6,842 bases of DNA from Gammaproteobacteria bacterium (lineage in GTDB: Bacteria > Pseudomonadota > Gammaproteobacteria > Xanthomonadales > Wenzhouxiangellaceae). This document shows positions 6,003 through 6,842 of the stretch, in pieces (the stretch's first letter is position 1; each line of letters begins with the position of its first letter). A program made the translations under genes and the position numbers. The DNA is taken from assembly GCA_003561495.1 (NCBI GenBank), contig PWWM01000135.1, forward strand, positions 1 to 6,842, in the 5' to 3' direction. The notes below the pieces were generated by a model that saw only the letters and a list, made by a program, of their open reading frames with translations, searched no databases and was not told the DNA's origin.

Positions 6003-6635
6003 ATGCAACCGACTGAATTCGCCACCCACCTGGGAAAGGTCCGGGCGAGCGCCATTCTTCGAACCGATGCCGCCGATGCCGCCATCCAGGCCATGGAGGC
6101 CGCGGTTCGCGGCGGGTTTCGCATCTGCGAGTTCACCCTGACCATCCCCGATGTCCATGACATCATCCGTGAATTCTCACGCCGCCATCCCGACATCATT
6201 GTTGGAGCCGGGACCGTTCTGGAAGTGGAGCAGGCCCATCAAGCCGTGGAATCCGGCGCACGCTTCCTGGTCTCGCCGGTCGTCGATGAAGCCGTCATTT
6301 CGGCCGCCACCGAACTCGGAGTGGCCGCTATGCCGGGCACCCACACCGCCACTGAAATGCTCGCCGCCTATCGGGCGGGCGCCATGTTGCAGAAACTGTT
6401 TCCGGCCCCGGGCGTTGGCCCGGATTACCTCAAGGCCTGCCTGGGACCCATGCCGTTTCTCAAACTGGTGCCCACCCACGGGGTCAATCACCACAATGCC
6501 CAGGACTGGATCGCCGCCGGCGCGCACGCCATCGGGTTCGTCGCCCCGCTGTTCGACCCCGAGATGATGGCCAACCGGCAATTCGATCGTATCGAAGAAC
6601 GCGCAAGGCAACTGCTGGCGGCTGTTGATTCCTGA
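6003..6635 (+). CDS. eda: KDPG/KHG aldolase-family protein (2-dehydro-3-deoxy-phosphogluconate / 4-hydroxy-2-oxoglutarate aldolase)
   Basis: A 210-residue cytoplasmic TIM-barrel class I aldolase, the usual family length. Visible motifs: ASAILRTD on strand 1, FRICEFTLTIPD with E43 (equivalent of E. coli E45), VGAGTVL (67-73), LVSPVVDE, AAMPGTHTATEML, and QKLFPAPGVGP with K131, the Schiff-base lysine (E. coli K133). Then come LKLVPTHGV and a GFVAPLF segment. KDPG aldolase splits 2-keto-3-deoxy-6-phosphogluconate into pyruvate and glyceraldehyde-3-phosphate (Entner-Doudoroff). Differences from E. coli Eda: substrate-binding Arg49 is replaced by T47, and the P-T-G-G phosphate loop reads P-T-H-G (157-160). 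A broad EFTL(T/N)TP-type subfamily shares the first change, so substrate preference may differ. The ribosome site is weak (GAG 12 bases upstream), but ATG 6003 fits the family N terminus. No edd gene is adjacent in the window. Confidence 0.87.
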   Translation: MQPTEFATHLGKVRASAILRTDAADAAIQAMEAAVRGGFRICEFTLTIPDVHDIIREFSRRHPDIIVGAGTVLEVEQAHQAVESGARFLVSPVVDEAVISAATELGVAAMPGTHTATEMLAAYRAGAMLQKLFPAPGVGPDYLKACLGPMPFLKLVPTHGVNHHNAQDWIAAGAHAIGFVAPLFDPEMMANRQFDRIEERARQLLAAVDS

Positions 6636-6825
6636 GATATCGGCTCAACTCACCGGCCACACCAGCCAGATCGGCACTTTCTGTGATGACCAGGTGTTGA
6701 TCAATCCGGGCGAGAATCTGTACCTGTACCTGCCCGACGGATACGAGTATCACCTCACGGGTCACCGCGGCGATGGCAGCCTGGTCGGGAAAAAACCCAT
6801 CAAGGTCGAGGTTTTTCGACCCTGA
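6625..6825 (+). CDS. Short hypothetical protein overlapping the aldolase 3' end
   Basis: An open frame of 66 codons starting at TTG 6625, overlapping the last 11 bases of the aldolase gene, with stop TGA at 6823-6825. It has no ATG; an internal GTG at 6694 (43 residues) is the other possible start. Third codon positions are strongly G/C through 6685-6820 (runs such as GGC, CTG, GTC, CCC), as in the neighbouring genes, which supports real coding. The C-terminal two-thirds is beta-strand-like: LYLYLPDGYEYHLTG, then a Gly/Asp turn and KKPIKVEVFRP, with one Cys (C20). There is no signal peptide and no membrane segment. I do not recognise a family. It could be a small soluble protein translated by coupling to the aldolase, since no ribosome site of its own is seen at suitable spacing. 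Confidence 0.5.
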   Translation: MIPEISAQLTGHTSQIGTFCDDQVLINPGENLYLYLPDGYEYHLTGHRGDGSLVGKKPIKVEVFRP

Positions 6826-6842
6826 CAATGTGTGAGGGTCGA
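6816..6842 (+). terminator. Hairpin at the stop of the last gene, probable terminator (cut by window edge)
   Basis: TCGACCCT (6816-6823) pairs exactly with AGGGTCGA (6835-6842). Inside, a G/G mismatch is followed by ACA/TGT pairs around an ATG loop, so the 27-base element is nearly fully symmetric. The left arm overlaps the stop codon of the short gene. The sequence after the hairpin, where a T-run would lie, is outside the window, so terminator function cannot be confirmed. Confidence 0.5.

Noticed and set aside
5400..6158. 252-codon - strand frame spanning the TPR-protein and aldolase genes
   Set aside because: It crosses two well-supported + strand genes and a promoter-like gap; no domain is visible.
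1..6842. CRISPR array, insertion sequence, tRNA/rRNA or prophage elements
   Set aside because: No spaced direct repeats, transposase or integrase motifs, terminal inverted repeats or tRNA-like cloverleaf were seen; genes are closely packed and compositionally uniform.

Overview
The window reads as chromosomal DNA of a free-living, GC-rich (roughly 60% GC) Gram-negative bacterium. An outer-membrane beta-barrel protein and two exported or envelope-anchored TPR proteins imply a double-membrane envelope. An ECF sigma factor of the 'ECF sigma plus Ser/Thr kinase' type next to a TPR kinase is an arrangement I associate with Xanthomonadales-like and related Gammaproteobacteria. That placement is inference from gene style, not from a marker gene. 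I see no mobile elements, tRNA, rRNA or CRISPR.

Layout: (1) bases 1-296, + strand: the 3' end of a PLP-dependent threonine/serine dehydratase-type gene. (2) 343-372: a very strong hairpin between convergent genes. (3) 384-890, - strand: a small outer-membrane beta-barrel protein. (4) 891-1126: a divergent intergenic region with a candidate ECF-type promoter towards the right, a TTGACA box towards the left, and two short palindromes. (5) 1127-1714 and 1711-4170, + strand: an ECF-like sigma factor translationally coupled (ATGA overlap) to a Ser/Thr protein kinase with one transmembrane helix and a long TPR-rich extracytoplasmic half. (6) 4251-5924, + strand: a secreted TPR protein with a His/Asp/Met-rich mature N terminus. 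(7) 6003-6635, + strand: a KDPG/KHG aldolase-family protein preceded by an extended -10 promoter. (8) 6625-6825, + strand: a short unrecognised gene overlapping the aldolase end, closed by a hairpin at the window edge.

The most interesting part is the sigma/kinase pair. The sigma factor has Asp-Thr-Thr-Ser at the place where ordinary ECF sigmas carry the acidic DAED motif used to bind the RNA polymerase beta' clamp. Its gene is fused in translation to that of a transmembrane kinase whose outer half is built of TPRs. This fits a one-step phospho-switch in which an envelope signal activates the kinase, the kinase phosphorylates the sigma factor, and phosphate supplies the missing negative charge, as described for Vibrio EcfP/PknT. 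The downstream exported His-rich TPR protein, only 80 bp away, could belong to the same regulon or operon. The divergent barrel protein is a possible target. These last links are inference only.
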